The notes under the pieces were generated by a model. That model had not been told where the DNA came from and ran no database searches. It saw only the letters and a list, made by a program, of their open reading frames with translations. Source: Capnocytophaga haemolytica (GTDB lineage Bacteria; Bacteroidota; Bacteroidia; Flavobacteriales; Flavobacteriaceae). Taken from it: a stretch of DNA of 64,000 nucleotides. The first letter of the stretch is position 1, and every line of letters begins with the position of its first letter. Position numbers and translations under genes: made by a program. This document shows positions 27,185 through 36,224 of the stretch, piece after piece. Location: contig NZ_CP014227.1 of the NCBI RefSeq assembly GCF_001553545.1, positions 587,501-651,500 of the forward strand, written 5' to 3'.

Positions 27185-28645
27185 ATGACACGAATATTTT
27201 CATCTTTTCTAATAGTAGGTTTGTTTTGGGCAGCTGCTCTGTCTTGCACTGCCCAAAGACAAACCGAATACAAGACTGTTAAAATCCTCACCACTACTGG
27301 CGATCGCAGTCAGGAGCTCGTCGAGTCCACAGCAGGGCTATTACCTGCCGCATCTTACGACCGTGCTTCTATCGTCATTTCACCTTCACAACGGTATCAG
27401 ACTGTTTATGGTTTTGGGGCAGCACTCACAGGCTCAACTTGCTACAACTTAATGCAGATGACTCCCGAAAATCGCAGAGCTTTCCTTACCCAAACTTTCT
27501 CTCCATCGCAAGGGCTGGGAAGTAGCTATGTGCGCATCTCCATTGGTTGCTCGGATTTTTCACTTAGCGAATACACACTTTGCGATAAAGAAGGCATTGA
27601 GAACTTTGCCCTTACCGACGAAGAGAAGAATTACATCATTCCCATACTTAAAGAGGTGTTAACTATCAATCCACAGTTGAAAATCATAGGTTCGCCGTGG
27701 ACAGCTCCCCGTTGGATGAAGGTGAACTCACTTTCCGACCTTACAACTCATAATCAATGGACAAGTGGGCAGCTTAACCCCAAGTTTTACTCCGATTACG
27801 CTGAATATTTTGCAAAATGGATTGAAGCAATGCGCGATAATGGCATCGCGATCACAGCTTTGACTATCCAAAACGAACCGCTCAACCGCGGGAACTCAGC
27901 TTCGATGTATATGGGTTGGGAAGAGCAGCGCGATTTCATAAAGCAAGCCCTCGGCAAAACCCTTCAGCAGCACAATTTGGCAACTAAGGTGTATTTGTTC
28001 GACCATAATTACAATTATGACGGGATTGAAAGCCAGAAAAATTACCCAACACGCATATTGGAGGACGCTGAGGCTGCTAAATACGTTGCGGGTTCGGCAT
28101 TTCACAATTACGGAGGTAGCGCAGACGAGATTACACGCGTGAAAAACGCATTTCCCGATAAGGAAGTCATCTTTACAGAAACCTCGATCGGAACTTGGAA
28201 TGATGGCAGAAACCTCTCACGCCGATTGACCGAAGATATGGAGGAATTAGGCTTGCGTACGTTGCAAAATGGATGTAGTGCGGTGCTGGTATGGAACCTG
28301 ATGCTCGACGAGAAAGGAGCTCCGAACCGCGAAGGTGGCTGCAAAACCTGCTTTGGCGCGGTTGATATTGCCTCAAATGGTTATACACAGATCACGCGCA
28401 ACTCTCATTACTTCGTTATCGGGCATCTTTCGGCGGTGATAAAGCCTGAGGCTGTGCGCATCGGTGTGAAGTACCAAAATATGCCGACTGTACAGTGTTT
28501 AGCTTTTGAAAACCCCGACAAATCAATAGGTGTGGTGCTCATCAACAAGGAAAAAGAGTCGCATACACTTACTTTGCAGGTCGGAAATAGCAAAACTACG
28601 CAAACGATACCCGCTAACGCAGTCGTATCTTTGTTGATACGGTAG
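27185..28645 (+). CDS. GH30 family glucanase, probable endo-beta-1,6-glucanase
   Basis: A 486-residue exported glycoside hydrolase with a (beta/alpha)8 domain and a C-terminal beta-sandwich. Family marks are YQTVYGFGAALTGST, SPWTAPRWMK, acid/base Glu231 in TIQNEPLN, SAFHNYGG and nucleophile Glu332 in FTETSIG. The pattern resembles subfamily 3, which contains beta-1,6-glucanases and includes a Bacteroides enzyme in a pustulan locus. The N-terminal segment ALSCTAQ could be a lipobox (Cys21) or an ordinary signal. It starts 5 nt after susD, so it is in the same operon. Confidence 0.88.
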   Translation: MTRIFSSFLIVGLFWAAALSCTAQRQTEYKTVKILTTTGDRSQELVESTAGLLPAASYDRASIVISPSQRYQTVYGFGAALTGSTCYNLMQMTPENRRAFLTQTFSPSQGLGSSYVRISIGCSDFSLSEYTLCDKEGIENFALTDEEKNYIIPILKEVLTINPQLKIIGSPWTAPRWMKVNSLSDLTTHNQWTSGQLNPKFYSDYAEYFAKWIEAMRDNGIAITALTIQNEPLNRGNSASMYMGWEEQRDFIKQALGKTLQQHNLATKVYLFDHNYNYDGIESQKNYPTRILEDAEAAKYVAGSAFHNYGGSADEITRVKNAFPDKEVIFTETSIGTWNDGRNLSRRLTEDMEELGLRTLQNGCSAVLVWNLMLDEKGAPNREGGCKTCFGAVDIASNGYTQITRNSHYFVIGHLSAVIKPEAVRIGVKYQNMPTVQCLAFENPDKSIGVVLINKEKESHTLTLQVGNSKTTQTIPANAVVSLLIR

Positions 28646-28999
28646 CGTAAAGCAAGTAAAACATCTTCAACTTTACAAAAATCATAGAATACATTCATAC
28701 GACAGCTGTTAACTTACCATAAATAACAATTCCCGATAAGTTAACAGCTGTTATTTTATGAAAAATTGTAAGAAAATACAAGTAAACTACAATTAACTTG
28801 TAAAACTATCCGATGTTTTTACAGCTTAACGACAGTTTAGCTATGATAAATCACAAATTTTATGGGTATAATCGTATTAAACTCGTTGTTTTTTACAAAT
28901 GATAATAAGTTAAAGATGTAAAACCTAATGAATTTTATAAATACTACGAACTTTTAATAATGTAACTTAATAAATTTCATAATATAAAACTATTTTAAG
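28646..28999 (+). other. AT-rich gap inside PUL1
   Basis: A 354-nt non-coding stretch with one strong palindrome at 28702-28751 and otherwise very AT-rich sequence up to the SGNH gene. No exact TAnnTTTG box is found, so the following two genes may depend on read-through past the hairpin. Confidence 0.6.
28702..28751. terminator. 15-bp perfect hairpin after GH30
   Basis: ACAGCTGTTAACTTA (28702-28716) and its exact inverse (28737-28751) flank a 20-nt loop. The downstream sequence TATTTTATG is only a weak T-run. It may be a partial terminator or mRNA-stability element that divides PUL1 expression. Confidence 0.65.
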
Positions 29000-29704
29000 A
29001 TGAAAAAATTATATGTATTAGTAGCAGCGCTCTTTTCTGCGTCTGCGTGGTCACAAACCATTACGATCGATACGGTGATTCCGTTTCGCCAAACTGATGA
29101 AACTGAGTGGATCAAGCGATATCAAAAGGATATAGATGCTTACAAGAAGGAAAATAAGCGACTTAAGGATAAACAATGTGATGCACTTTTCCTCGGAAGC
29201 TCGTCTATAAATATGTGGAATACAATTTACGAGGATTTTGCGCCACTTAAGGTTATCCGACGTTCCTACGGGGGTGCAACACTGCGAGATATGATCTATA
29301 ATTATAAGGTGATCGCTCACGGATACCAACCTCGCAATATCGTGCTTTACGTCGAGAACGATTTAGGGCAGCACAAGGAGGGCGTAAACGCGGTCAAGTG
29401 CTTTGATCTATTCCGCATATTCATCGGAAAACTGAAAAAGGATTATCCTCAGGTGCCTTTGTATGTCGTATCCCTCAAACCTTCCAAACATAAGGAAGAT
29501 CAGCTAAAAGATCAACTTTTAGTCAACAGTTTATTGGAAGAAAACGCTGCTGAAGCTGGTTACACCTATATTGATATCACAAAAGTGATGTACGATAGCG
29601 ATGGAAAACTGCGAACTGATCTATTTTTAGAGGATAATCTTCATATGAATCGAGAAGGTTATATACTTTGGACTAAAATTATCAAACCGTATCTCACAAA
29701 ATAA
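29000..29704 (+). CDS. SGNH/GDSL-type esterase (PUL1)
   Basis: A 234-residue exported hydrolase (signal MKKLYVLVAALFSASAWSQ). SGNH blocks are FLGSSSINMW (catalytic Ser), RRSYGGA (block II Gly), YVENDLG (block III Asn) and DNLHMNREGY (Asp and His), in the usual order. Such enzymes remove acetyl or other ester groups from glycans; the substrate is inferred only from its place between GH30 and GH3. The GH3 gene starts 8 nt downstream. Confidence 0.85.
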   Translation: MKKLYVLVAALFSASAWSQTITIDTVIPFRQTDETEWIKRYQKDIDAYKKENKRLKDKQCDALFLGSSSINMWNTIYEDFAPLKVIRRSYGGATLRDMIYNYKVIAHGYQPRNIVLYVENDLGQHKEGVNAVKCFDLFRIFIGKLKKDYPQVPLYVVSLKPSKHKEDQLKDQLLVNSLLEENAAEAGYTYIDITKVMYDSDGKLRTDLFLEDNLHMNREGYILWTKIIKPYLTK

Positions 29705-29712
29705 GGAACTTT

Positions 29713-31929
29713 ATGAAGACAAAATTGATTTCCGCAGCCATTTTTGCTATTTTCTGGGGGCAAAACTCGGTTGCACAAGAGGCGAAAAAACCACTTTATT
29801 TAGATGTAGACGCCCCCATCGAGGCACGCGTGGAAGATGCGCTTTCGCGACTTACTTTGGAGGAAAAAGTAGCCCTATGTCACGCCCAGTCAAAGTTCAG
29901 CTCTGCGGGTGTACCACGGTTGGGCATCCCTGAAAATTGGATGACCGATGGACCTCACGGCATTCGCCCAGAGGTACTTTGGGACGAGTGGGATCAAGCA
30001 GGATGGACGAATGATAAATGTACCGCATTTCCCGCACTTACAGGGCTTGCGGCAACTTGGAACCCCGAAATGGCGCATCTCTATGGGGTTGCGATAGGGC
30101 AGGAGGCGCGCTATCGCAATAAAAACGTACTTTTGGGTCCTGGGGTTAATATCTATCGCACGCCGCTCAATGGTCGAAACTTCGAATATATGGGCGAAGA
30201 TCCGTTTTTGGCGTCTCGAATGGTCGTACCTTATGTCCGTGGAGTGCAATCGCAGTCGGTGGCAGCTTGTGTTAAGCACTTCGCATTGAACAATCAAGAG
30301 AAGAACCGCCATACTGTGAACGTCAAGGTTGACGACCGAGCTTTGTATGAGATATATCTGCCCGCTTTCAAAGCCGCAGTGCTTGAGGGCAAAACGTGGG
30401 CTATAATGCCCGCTTACAACCGATATAAGGGCGAGTGGGCTTGTCAAAACAAGTATTTACTGCAAGATATCCTTCGCAAAGAATGGGGATTTGATGGCGT
30501 AACGGTATCTGATTGGGGCGGAGTGAACAACACCGAGGCTGCTGCCCTAAATGGACTGGATATGGAGTTCGGAACTTGGACGGACGGGATGCTTGAGAAT
30601 AAATCAAATGCCTACGATAACTATTTCTTGGCAGATCCATTCCTCAAAAAGCTCAAATCGGGTGAATATAATGAAAAAGAGGTGCTCGATCCTAAGGTAC
30701 GCAACATTTTACGATTGATTTTCCGCACTACAATGAGTGTTAATCGCCCTTTTGGGCAGTTTGCGTCGCCCGAACACTTCGAAATTGCGCGTAAAATAGG
30801 AGATGAAGCTATTGTACTTCTAAAAAATGAGAAGAATATACTACCTATCGATCCCAAAAAGGTGAAAAAGATAGCTGTAATTGGAGAAAATGCTATCAAA
30901 ATGATGACTATCGGGGGAGGAAGCTCGCAATTGAAGGCCGCAAAAGAGGTATCTCCTCTCGACGGGCTAAAGGCACGCTTCGCAAATCAAGTAAAGGTAG
31001 AATTTGCACGAGGTTATTCCAGTGATGATTATAAAGATCAGGACGGATTGAAAGGTAACGATATCACAGATCATCGCCCTGCCGATGAAATGCAACGTGA
31101 GGCAATCGCACTTGCCAAAAATGCTGATGTTGTGGTATTTATCGGGGGCTTAAACAAGCACGATGGGCAGGATTGCGAAGGTAATGACCGCAAATCCTAC
31201 GGGCTTCCCTACGGACAAGATGCTTTGATAAGCGCACTTGCCAAAGCCAACAAGCGATTGGTAGTGGTGCTCATCTCAGGTAATGCCACTGCGATGCCTT
31301 GGGAGCGTCAAGTGCCTGTAATTGTGCAAGATTGGTATCTCGGCTCAGAGGCGGGTACCTCACTTGCCGACGTCCTCAGCGGAGATGTAAATCCATCGGG
31401 TAAGCTCCCTTTCACCTTCCCTGTGAAATTAGAAGATAACCCCGCAATTGCCTTGGGTGAGTATCCTGGGGGAGACGATGAGAGCTATAATGAAGGCATT
31501 TTAGTGGGCTACCGATATGCGGATACCAAAGGTGTAAAACCGCTGTTTGCCTTTGGCCACGGGCTATCGTATACTACCTTCGCCTACGGAAAACTCCAAG
31601 CTGATAAGCCCGTAACTATCGACGGCAATATGACTTTTCAGCTTACGGTAAAGAATACTGGCAAACGTGCTGGGGCAGAGGTAGTGCAACTCTACATACG
31701 TGATGTGCAGAGCAGTCTCCCACGACCTTATAAGGAGCTAAAAGCCTTCCAGAAAGTATTTCTACAACCTAATGAAAGCAAGACGGTGACCTTCACTATT
31801 GATAAGGCAGCTCTCTCCTTTTTTGACTCAGCTAAGCACCAATGGGTAGCCGAGTCAGGCATCTTTGAGGCTATTGTCGGTAGCTCTTCAGCAGACCTTC
31901 GAGGTCGCGTAACTTTTGATCTCAAGTAG
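29713..31929 (+). CDS. GH3 beta-glucosidase (PUL1)
   Basis: A 738-residue exported enzyme (signal ends near SVAQ, residue 22). The N-terminal barrel carries NWMTDGPHGIRPE, the KHF and HTV substrate-binding segments and nucleophile Asp267 in VTVSDWGGV. The second alpha/beta domain and a C-terminal fibronectin-III-like domain (FQLTVKNTGKRAGAEVVQLYI) complete the usual GH3 layout. It should cut oligosaccharides from the GH30 step to glucose in the periplasm. It is the last gene of PUL1, and a strong hairpin follows. Confidence 0.92.
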   Translation: MKTKLISAAIFAIFWGQNSVAQEAKKPLYLDVDAPIEARVEDALSRLTLEEKVALCHAQSKFSSAGVPRLGIPENWMTDGPHGIRPEVLWDEWDQAGWTNDKCTAFPALTGLAATWNPEMAHLYGVAIGQEARYRNKNVLLGPGVNIYRTPLNGRNFEYMGEDPFLASRMVVPYVRGVQSQSVAACVKHFALNNQEKNRHTVNVKVDDRALYEIYLPAFKAAVLEGKTWAIMPAYNRYKGEWACQNKYLLQDILRKEWGFDGVTVSDWGGVNNTEAAALNGLDMEFGTWTDGMLENKSNAYDNYFLADPFLKKLKSGEYNEKEVLDPKVRNILRLIFRTTMSVNRPFGQFASPEHFEIARKIGDEAIVLLKNEKNILPIDPKKVKKIAVIGENAIKMMTIGGGSSQLKAAKEVSPLDGLKARFANQVKVEFARGYSSDDYKDQDGLKGNDITDHRPADEMQREAIALAKNADVVVFIGGLNKHDGQDCEGNDRKSYGLPYGQDALISALAKANKRLVVVLISGNATAMPWERQVPVIVQDWYLGSEAGTSLADVLSGDVNPSGKLPFTFPVKLEDNPAIALGEYPGGDDESYNEGILVGYRYADTKGVKPLFAFGHGLSYTTFAYGKLQADKPVTIDGNMTFQLTVKNTGKRAGAEVVQLYIRDVQSSLPRPYKELKAFQKVFLQPNESKTVTFTIDKAALSFFDSAKHQWVAESGIFEAIVGSSSADLRGRVTFDLK

Positions 31930-31951
31930 ATTTTTTCATAGCATTACCTTT

Positions 31952-31984
31952 GATTTCGGCGCGAGCTTCGCTCGCGCCGAAATC
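31952..31984 (+). terminator. PUL1 terminator
   Basis: A perfect 14-bp GC-rich stem, GATTTCGGCGCGAG with its inverse, around the loop CTTCG, followed by GTTTTA. It ends PUL1 transcription. Confidence 0.85.
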
Positions 31985-32058
31985 GTTTTACGTAGGTTCC
32001 TCTCCCCCTCAAAAGAAGACAATCTATGGCTTTTATAGCTTATTGCAAGACAAAACAA

Positions 32059-32086
32059 AAGGGGCTCCCACCCTCGGGAGCCCCTT
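32059..32086 (-). terminator. PUL2 terminator (minus strand)
   Basis: An 11-bp stem (AAGGGGCTCCC with GGGAGCCCCTT). Read on the minus strand it is followed by TTTTGTTTTG. It lies 21 nt after the stop of the minus-strand GH3 gene and faces the PUL1 terminator. Confidence 0.88.
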
Positions 32087-32106
32087 AACTTTATGATATA
32101 AGGTAA

Positions 32107-34398
32107 TTACTTCAATTCAAAGCTCATTTCATTGCTATTATCAGCTGAGTGTTGTCCCACCCACACAGTGAACTTACCTGGTTCGCTTACTTTCTTCAAC
32201 TCAGCATTGTAGAAAGAGAGCAGCTCTTCGGTAATCTCAAAGCTTACCGTCTTGGTCTCACCTGCCTTGAGTACCACGCGCTCAAAGCCTTTAAGCTCTT
32301 TCACAGGGCGCGTAACGCTGCCTACCCTATCGCGGATGTAGAGCTGCACCACTGTCGCCCCATCGCGCTTGCCTGTGTTGCTCACCTCTGCTGTTATGGT
32401 GAGCTTGCCTCCCTTTGCCATCGTAGGGCTACTGAGCTTAGCATTCTTAACCGCAAAGGTAGTATAGCTCAGTCCGTAGCCAAAGGGGTAAAGCGGTGTT
32501 AGCGGTGAATCCTCATACTTGGAATGGTAATCGACATCAGGATTAGCAGGGTCAGCAGGGCGACCTGTTGCCTTCTGGTTGTAGTAGATAGGTATCTGCC
32601 CAACATTGCGTGGGAAGGTCATCACCAAACGTCCTGAGGGGTTGTATGCCCCTGAGAGTACATCGGCAATACCATAGCCCGATTGCGTACCTGGGAACCA
32701 CACCTGCAAGATAGCATCTACATTGGCGTCCTCCCAACTGAGTGCCAAGGGGCGACCGCTGAATACCACTAAGGCTATCGGCTTGCCTGTCTGCTTGAGG
32801 GCTGCCAAGAGCTGGCGTTGCGCTTCTTTCAAGCGTATATCAGTAAGGCAAGCTGCCTCGCCCGACCAGTTAAAGTCCTCGCCAAGAGCTACGAGCACCA
32901 TATCGGCAGTCTTAGCCGTAGCCACTGCTTTGGCAATGCTCTCAGGGGTATTGCTGGTCAGTGTGCAGCCTTCAGCATAAGAGAACTGCACTGCACTGCC
33001 TTTGTAGACCTCTTTCAGTCCTTTGTAGAGCGATACACTCTGGTTGCGATCGCCGCGCCCTTGCCACTCGCCATTTACGTTGATAGAGTCCTTCATCATC
33101 GCACCGATGAGGGCTACCTTCTTAGGGGTCTGTGGCTCTATAGGCAATAGCTGGTTCTGGTTCTTGAGCAGCACCACTGAGCCTGCAACCGCCTCGCGTG
33201 CTACCTGCATAAACTCAGGTTTCTGAATGGTGTTCTTAGCTCTATTCTCATCTAAAAATTTATATGGATCGTCAAACAAACCGAGCACAAACTTCAGCTC
33301 TAAGATATGGCGCACAGCGTTGTCAATCGCTGCTTCCGACACCTTGCCTTCTTCCACAGATTTCTTCAAGTACTTGATAAAAGTAGAGCCCGTCATATCC
33401 ATATCAATACCCGCATTCACGGCGAGTTCGGCTGCGTGTTTCTCGTCCTCAGCGATGCCGTGAGGCACGAGCTCATTGATGCCTGTATAGTCAGTAACCA
33501 CAAAGCCTTTAAAGCCCCACTGCCTACGTAGCACATCCGTCATCAGGTACTTATTAGCAGTCGCAGGGATACCATTCACCTCGTTAAACGATGCCATCAC
33601 CGAGCCTACGCCTGCGTCAATAGCAGCCTTATAAGGCGGTAGATAAGCATTCCAAAGGGTGTGCTGTGAGAGTTCAGCAGTGTTGTAGTCGCGCCCCGAT
33701 TCGCTAGCACCATAAGCTGCAAAGTGCTTTACGCAAGCAAGGACAGTATTCGTCTTCGAGAGGCTATGCCAATCGCTACCGCCCTGAAAGCCTTCCACGC
33801 GTGCTTTGGCAATAGCACTGCCAAGAAAAGGATCTTCGCCAGCACCTTCCATCACACGCCCCCAACGCGGATCGCGGGTGATATCCACCATAGGGGCAAA
33901 CGTCCACTTGATACCGTCAGCAGCCGCTTCTTCTGCAGCGATGGCAGCTGTCTTCTTCATCAGCTCCAAATCCCAAGAGCAGGCTTCGGCAAGCGGCATC
34001 GGGAAAATCGTTTTATAACCGTGTATCACATCGTAACCGAAGAGGATCGGAATGCCCAAGCGGGTTTTCTTCACCGCTATCTCTTGCATCTTGCGAACGC
34101 CTGGCACGGTTACTGCATTGAACACACTGCCCACTAAGCCCTTCTCCAAATAAGGTTGAAAGTCATCGGGCATCACAGGTCCTGTAACGTCCCAATTGGC
34201 AGAAAACTGCGACATCTGCCCGATCTTCTCCTCTAAGGTCATCAGGGCAAGCACCGAGTCTACCTTGCGCTCAATGTTCTTATCGCCGCTGAAGCTCTGC
34301 CATTTCGAAGAGCCTGAAGGCGATGAGCACGCCAGCACTAAGCTCAGCACGCCACCCGCCAAAAGCGTTTTAGTTGTATACTTCTTAAGTTTCATCAT
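32107..34398 (-). CDS. bglX: GH3 beta-glucosidase lipoprotein, BglX-like (PUL2)
   Basis: A 763-residue lipoprotein (LSLVLACSS, lipobox Cys24). The barrel shows MTLEEKIGQM, GYDVIHGYKTIFP, DPRWGRVMEGAGEDP, KHFAAYGASESGRD and nucleophile Asp303 in VVTDYTGI. The second domain and a fibronectin-III-like end (TAEVSNTGKRDGATVVQLY) follow. This is the BglX subgroup, distinct from the PUL1 GH3. Bacteroides GH3 relatives in GH144 loci prefer sophorose and beta-1,2-gluco-oligosaccharides, so that is the best guess here. It starts directly after the GH144 stop with no gap, so both are on one mRNA. Confidence 0.92.
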   Translation of the reverse strand: MMKLKKYTTKTLLAGGVLSLVLACSSPSGSSKWQSFSGDKNIERKVDSVLALMTLEEKIGQMSQFSANWDVTGPVMPDDFQPYLEKGLVGSVFNAVTVPGVRKMQEIAVKKTRLGIPILFGYDVIHGYKTIFPMPLAEACSWDLELMKKTAAIAAEEAAADGIKWTFAPMVDITRDPRWGRVMEGAGEDPFLGSAIAKARVEGFQGGSDWHSLSKTNTVLACVKHFAAYGASESGRDYNTAELSQHTLWNAYLPPYKAAIDAGVGSVMASFNEVNGIPATANKYLMTDVLRRQWGFKGFVVTDYTGINELVPHGIAEDEKHAAELAVNAGIDMDMTGSTFIKYLKKSVEEGKVSEAAIDNAVRHILELKFVLGLFDDPYKFLDENRAKNTIQKPEFMQVAREAVAGSVVLLKNQNQLLPIEPQTPKKVALIGAMMKDSINVNGEWQGRGDRNQSVSLYKGLKEVYKGSAVQFSYAEGCTLTSNTPESIAKAVATAKTADMVLVALGEDFNWSGEAACLTDIRLKEAQRQLLAALKQTGKPIALVVFSGRPLALSWEDANVDAILQVWFPGTQSGYGIADVLSGAYNPSGRLVMTFPRNVGQIPIYYNQKATGRPADPANPDVDYHSKYEDSPLTPLYPFGYGLSYTTFAVKNAKLSSPTMAKGGKLTITAEVSNTGKRDGATVVQLYIRDRVGSVTRPVKELKGFERVVLKAGETKTVSFEITEELLSFYNAELKKVSEPGKFTVWVGQHSADNSNEMSFELK

Positions 34399-35817
34399 CT
34401 ATTTGACTTTAAAATTTAACTTCTTTAAGCCCTCTTGCACTTCGGGGCAACTCATAAAGAGTTTCCACAACAAGCCCGTGCGATGGTTCTCAATCATCGG
34501 AGCGATGGTCAGCTGGTCGATGGCCAAATAACGCTCAGGATACCACTCCGCTTGCTCACTGAAAGCATCGTAGAAGCCGTATTTACCCCATAGCTTATCG
34601 CCCAAGTCGTTGTAAAAATGCTTTAAAGCAGCCATTGACTCCTCTGGGGTATACGGAAAGCTCGATAGGGCTGCCGTAGGCACGATCACCCCCAGATCAT
34701 TCTGCGGACTGTGGGCTGAATATCCATTTACAGAGTAGCTCGCTGTAAGCCCCCAGCAGTTCTTGCCGTAGCCCTTGTAGTGCTTAGGGTTTTGCACACA
34801 ATAAGTGTAGTTAATCAGCGTATGATTGCGGTTCAAATCCCAGTATGACGATGCGTAATCATCACTCAAGCCCTTGGGGTTTAACCCTATATACGAGTAA
34901 TGCGCCCAGAACAGCGGACCCGTATGGTCGCCCGTAACATTATGCTTTAAGATGAGCGGAAAGCCGTACTCACTCGCACTGCTCTTGATAGCCCCATCAC
35001 GCGCCCAACCCTTGCGGTACACTTCCGCAGGGATAGCGTGCGTAGGCGAGGAAGCTGCTAAAATATAAGTGATAAAGCACTCATTATAGCCCTTCAAAGG
35101 GAAATTCATCTCCCAGCCATAATTCGGACTCCAATGCCAATAAAGCACCTCCTGACCGCCTTGGCGATACCAATCCCACTCCATAGCACGCCACAAAGTG
35201 TCGATGCGCTTCGCCAATGCCTGCTCCTCTTTGCTACCATCTTTAAAATACTGACGCACACAGAGTAAGCCCTGCATCAAAAAAGCACTTTCTACCAAAT
35301 CGCCGCCGTTGTCCTTCTGTCCAAAAGGCACCGTCTTGCCGTCGTTGTCGTTCATCCAATGCGACCATACCCCGTAGTAGCGGTCAGCCTTCTCTAAGAA
35401 ACTCACGATCTTCTCAAAGCGTTCCAAGCCCTGCCCTCGAGTGATAAAGCCACGTTCTATGCCCACCAACAGCCCTGCAATGCCAAAGCCACTGCCGCCT
35501 GTGGTGATCACGTGTGTATCACTGCTGGGCACATCAATATGGATGCGCTCAGGTGCCAAACCCGAATTGGGTGCCGCCCCTTCCCACATATAGTTGAAAT
35601 GTGCCTTCTGGATATAATCCAAAAAAGCATCATCATTAGTGAAATGCTTCTCACGAGGCACCACAGCCCTCGGCTTCTCAGTGGGAGGTGTGGGCTGTTC
35701 ATTCGGAGGCACTACCTTCGGCGGATTGCTGTGCTTTGCCGCCTCCTTAGTGCAACTACACGAGGCAAAGGTAAGAATAAAAAATAATATCCAAGTGATG
35801 TAACTTATTTTTTTCAT
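34399..35817 (-). CDS. GH144 (glucoamylase-type domain) probable endo-beta-1,2-glucanase lipoprotein
   Basis: A 472-residue lipoprotein (MKKISYITWILFF..., lipobox LTFASC, Cys20). The all-helical (alpha/alpha)6 barrel shows the Pfam Glycoamylase pattern: FNYMWEGAAPNSGLAPER, TTGGSGFGIAGLL, NDNDGKTVPFG, NYGWEMNFPLKGYNECF and NCWGLTASY. Despite the domain name, characterised GH144 members are endo-beta-1,2-glucanases. ATG 35817 is chosen over an upstream in-frame codon at 35856 because it gives the lipoprotein signal. A terminator upstream (36025-36078) suggests this gene and bglX form a separate unit. Confidence 0.88.
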   Translation of the reverse strand: MKKISYITWILFFILTFASCSCTKEAAKHSNPPKVVPPNEQPTPPTEKPRAVVPREKHFTNDDAFLDYIQKAHFNYMWEGAAPNSGLAPERIHIDVPSSDTHVITTGGSGFGIAGLLVGIERGFITRGQGLERFEKIVSFLEKADRYYGVWSHWMNDNDGKTVPFGQKDNGGDLVESAFLMQGLLCVRQYFKDGSKEEQALAKRIDTLWRAMEWDWYRQGGQEVLYWHWSPNYGWEMNFPLKGYNECFITYILAASSPTHAIPAEVYRKGWARDGAIKSSASEYGFPLILKHNVTGDHTGPLFWAHYSYIGLNPKGLSDDYASSYWDLNRNHTLINYTYCVQNPKHYKGYGKNCWGLTASYSVNGYSAHSPQNDLGVIVPTAALSSFPYTPEESMAALKHFYNDLGDKLWGKYGFYDAFSEQAEWYPERYLAIDQLTIAPMIENHRTGLLWKLFMSCPEVQEGLKKLNFKVK

Positions 35818-35922
35818 GTAAAAATCAGTATTGTTCTTTAAATCGTTAATAATCAACCTATCTTTCTAATTACTACCTTCCCTCTTTCTTTTCTTCCTCT
35901 TAAAAGAAAATTTTTCTAACGT

Positions 35923-35966
35923 CAGCAGTACGGAAGAGGTACGGTATCAGTACGGATGGAGTCAAG
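35923..35966. promoter_or_regulatory. 11-bp phased GTACGG array upstream of GH144-bglX
   Basis: Three 11-mers end in RGTACGG (35923-35933, 35934-35944, 35945-35955), and a fourth is degenerate (AGTCAAG). Its first part overlaps the motif ACGTCAGCAGTAC (35919-35931), which recurs with one change at 42589-42601 upstream of susC. It lies about 105 nt before the GH144 start, which suits an activator site. Confidence 0.65.
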
Positions 35967-36024
35967 TGCTTTTTAGATAAGTCTAAATTTGGCAATCATC
36001 TACATTGATAGAAAATAATACTAC

Positions 36025-36078
36025 AAAAAACCTTCCTTAGTCCACCCCCATAAGGGGGCATACGGACTTGCAGAAGGT
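36025..36078 (-). terminator. terminator of the susC-susD-LamG-esterase unit
   Basis: On the minus strand ACCTTC, AGTCC and CCCCC pair in order with GGGGG, GGACT and GAAGGT, and TTTTTT follows. The layered stem and T-run are typical of an intrinsic terminator. It lies about 150 nt after the esterase stop. Confidence 0.8.
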
Positions 36079-36126
36079 CGGGGAAACCCATACCCCGCAA
36101 TTTTCTTTTCTAATAATAGGTTTGGG

Positions 36127-36190
36127 GTTCTCTTCAAGTATAGAGGCTGTGAGGTGATGGGAAGTTTTAGCCTCTATACTGAAAAGAACT
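36127..36190. repeat. long hairpin after the esterase gene
   Basis: AGTATAGAGGCT (36137-36148) is the exact inverse of 36169-36180. The pairing extends outward to about 21 bp with one mismatch and one bulge. There is no T-run, so mRNA stabilisation or processing fits better than termination. Confidence 0.65.
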
Positions 36191-36224
36191 GAAGTATGTA
36201 AATAAGTGAAAAAAACATTTTCGA

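Larger units (their letters stand above)
35818..36224 (-). other. structured gap between the esterase and GH144 genes
   Basis: 407 nt with no gene. In minus-strand order it holds a long hairpin (36190-36127), a short CGGGG/CCCCG hairpin (36077-36096), a terminator (36078-36025), an 11-bp array (35966-35923) and the 13-mer AATCGTTAATAAT (35841-35853), which is shared with the susC upstream region. A weak -7-like TAGGTTGA lies at 35853-35860. Confidence 0.7.
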
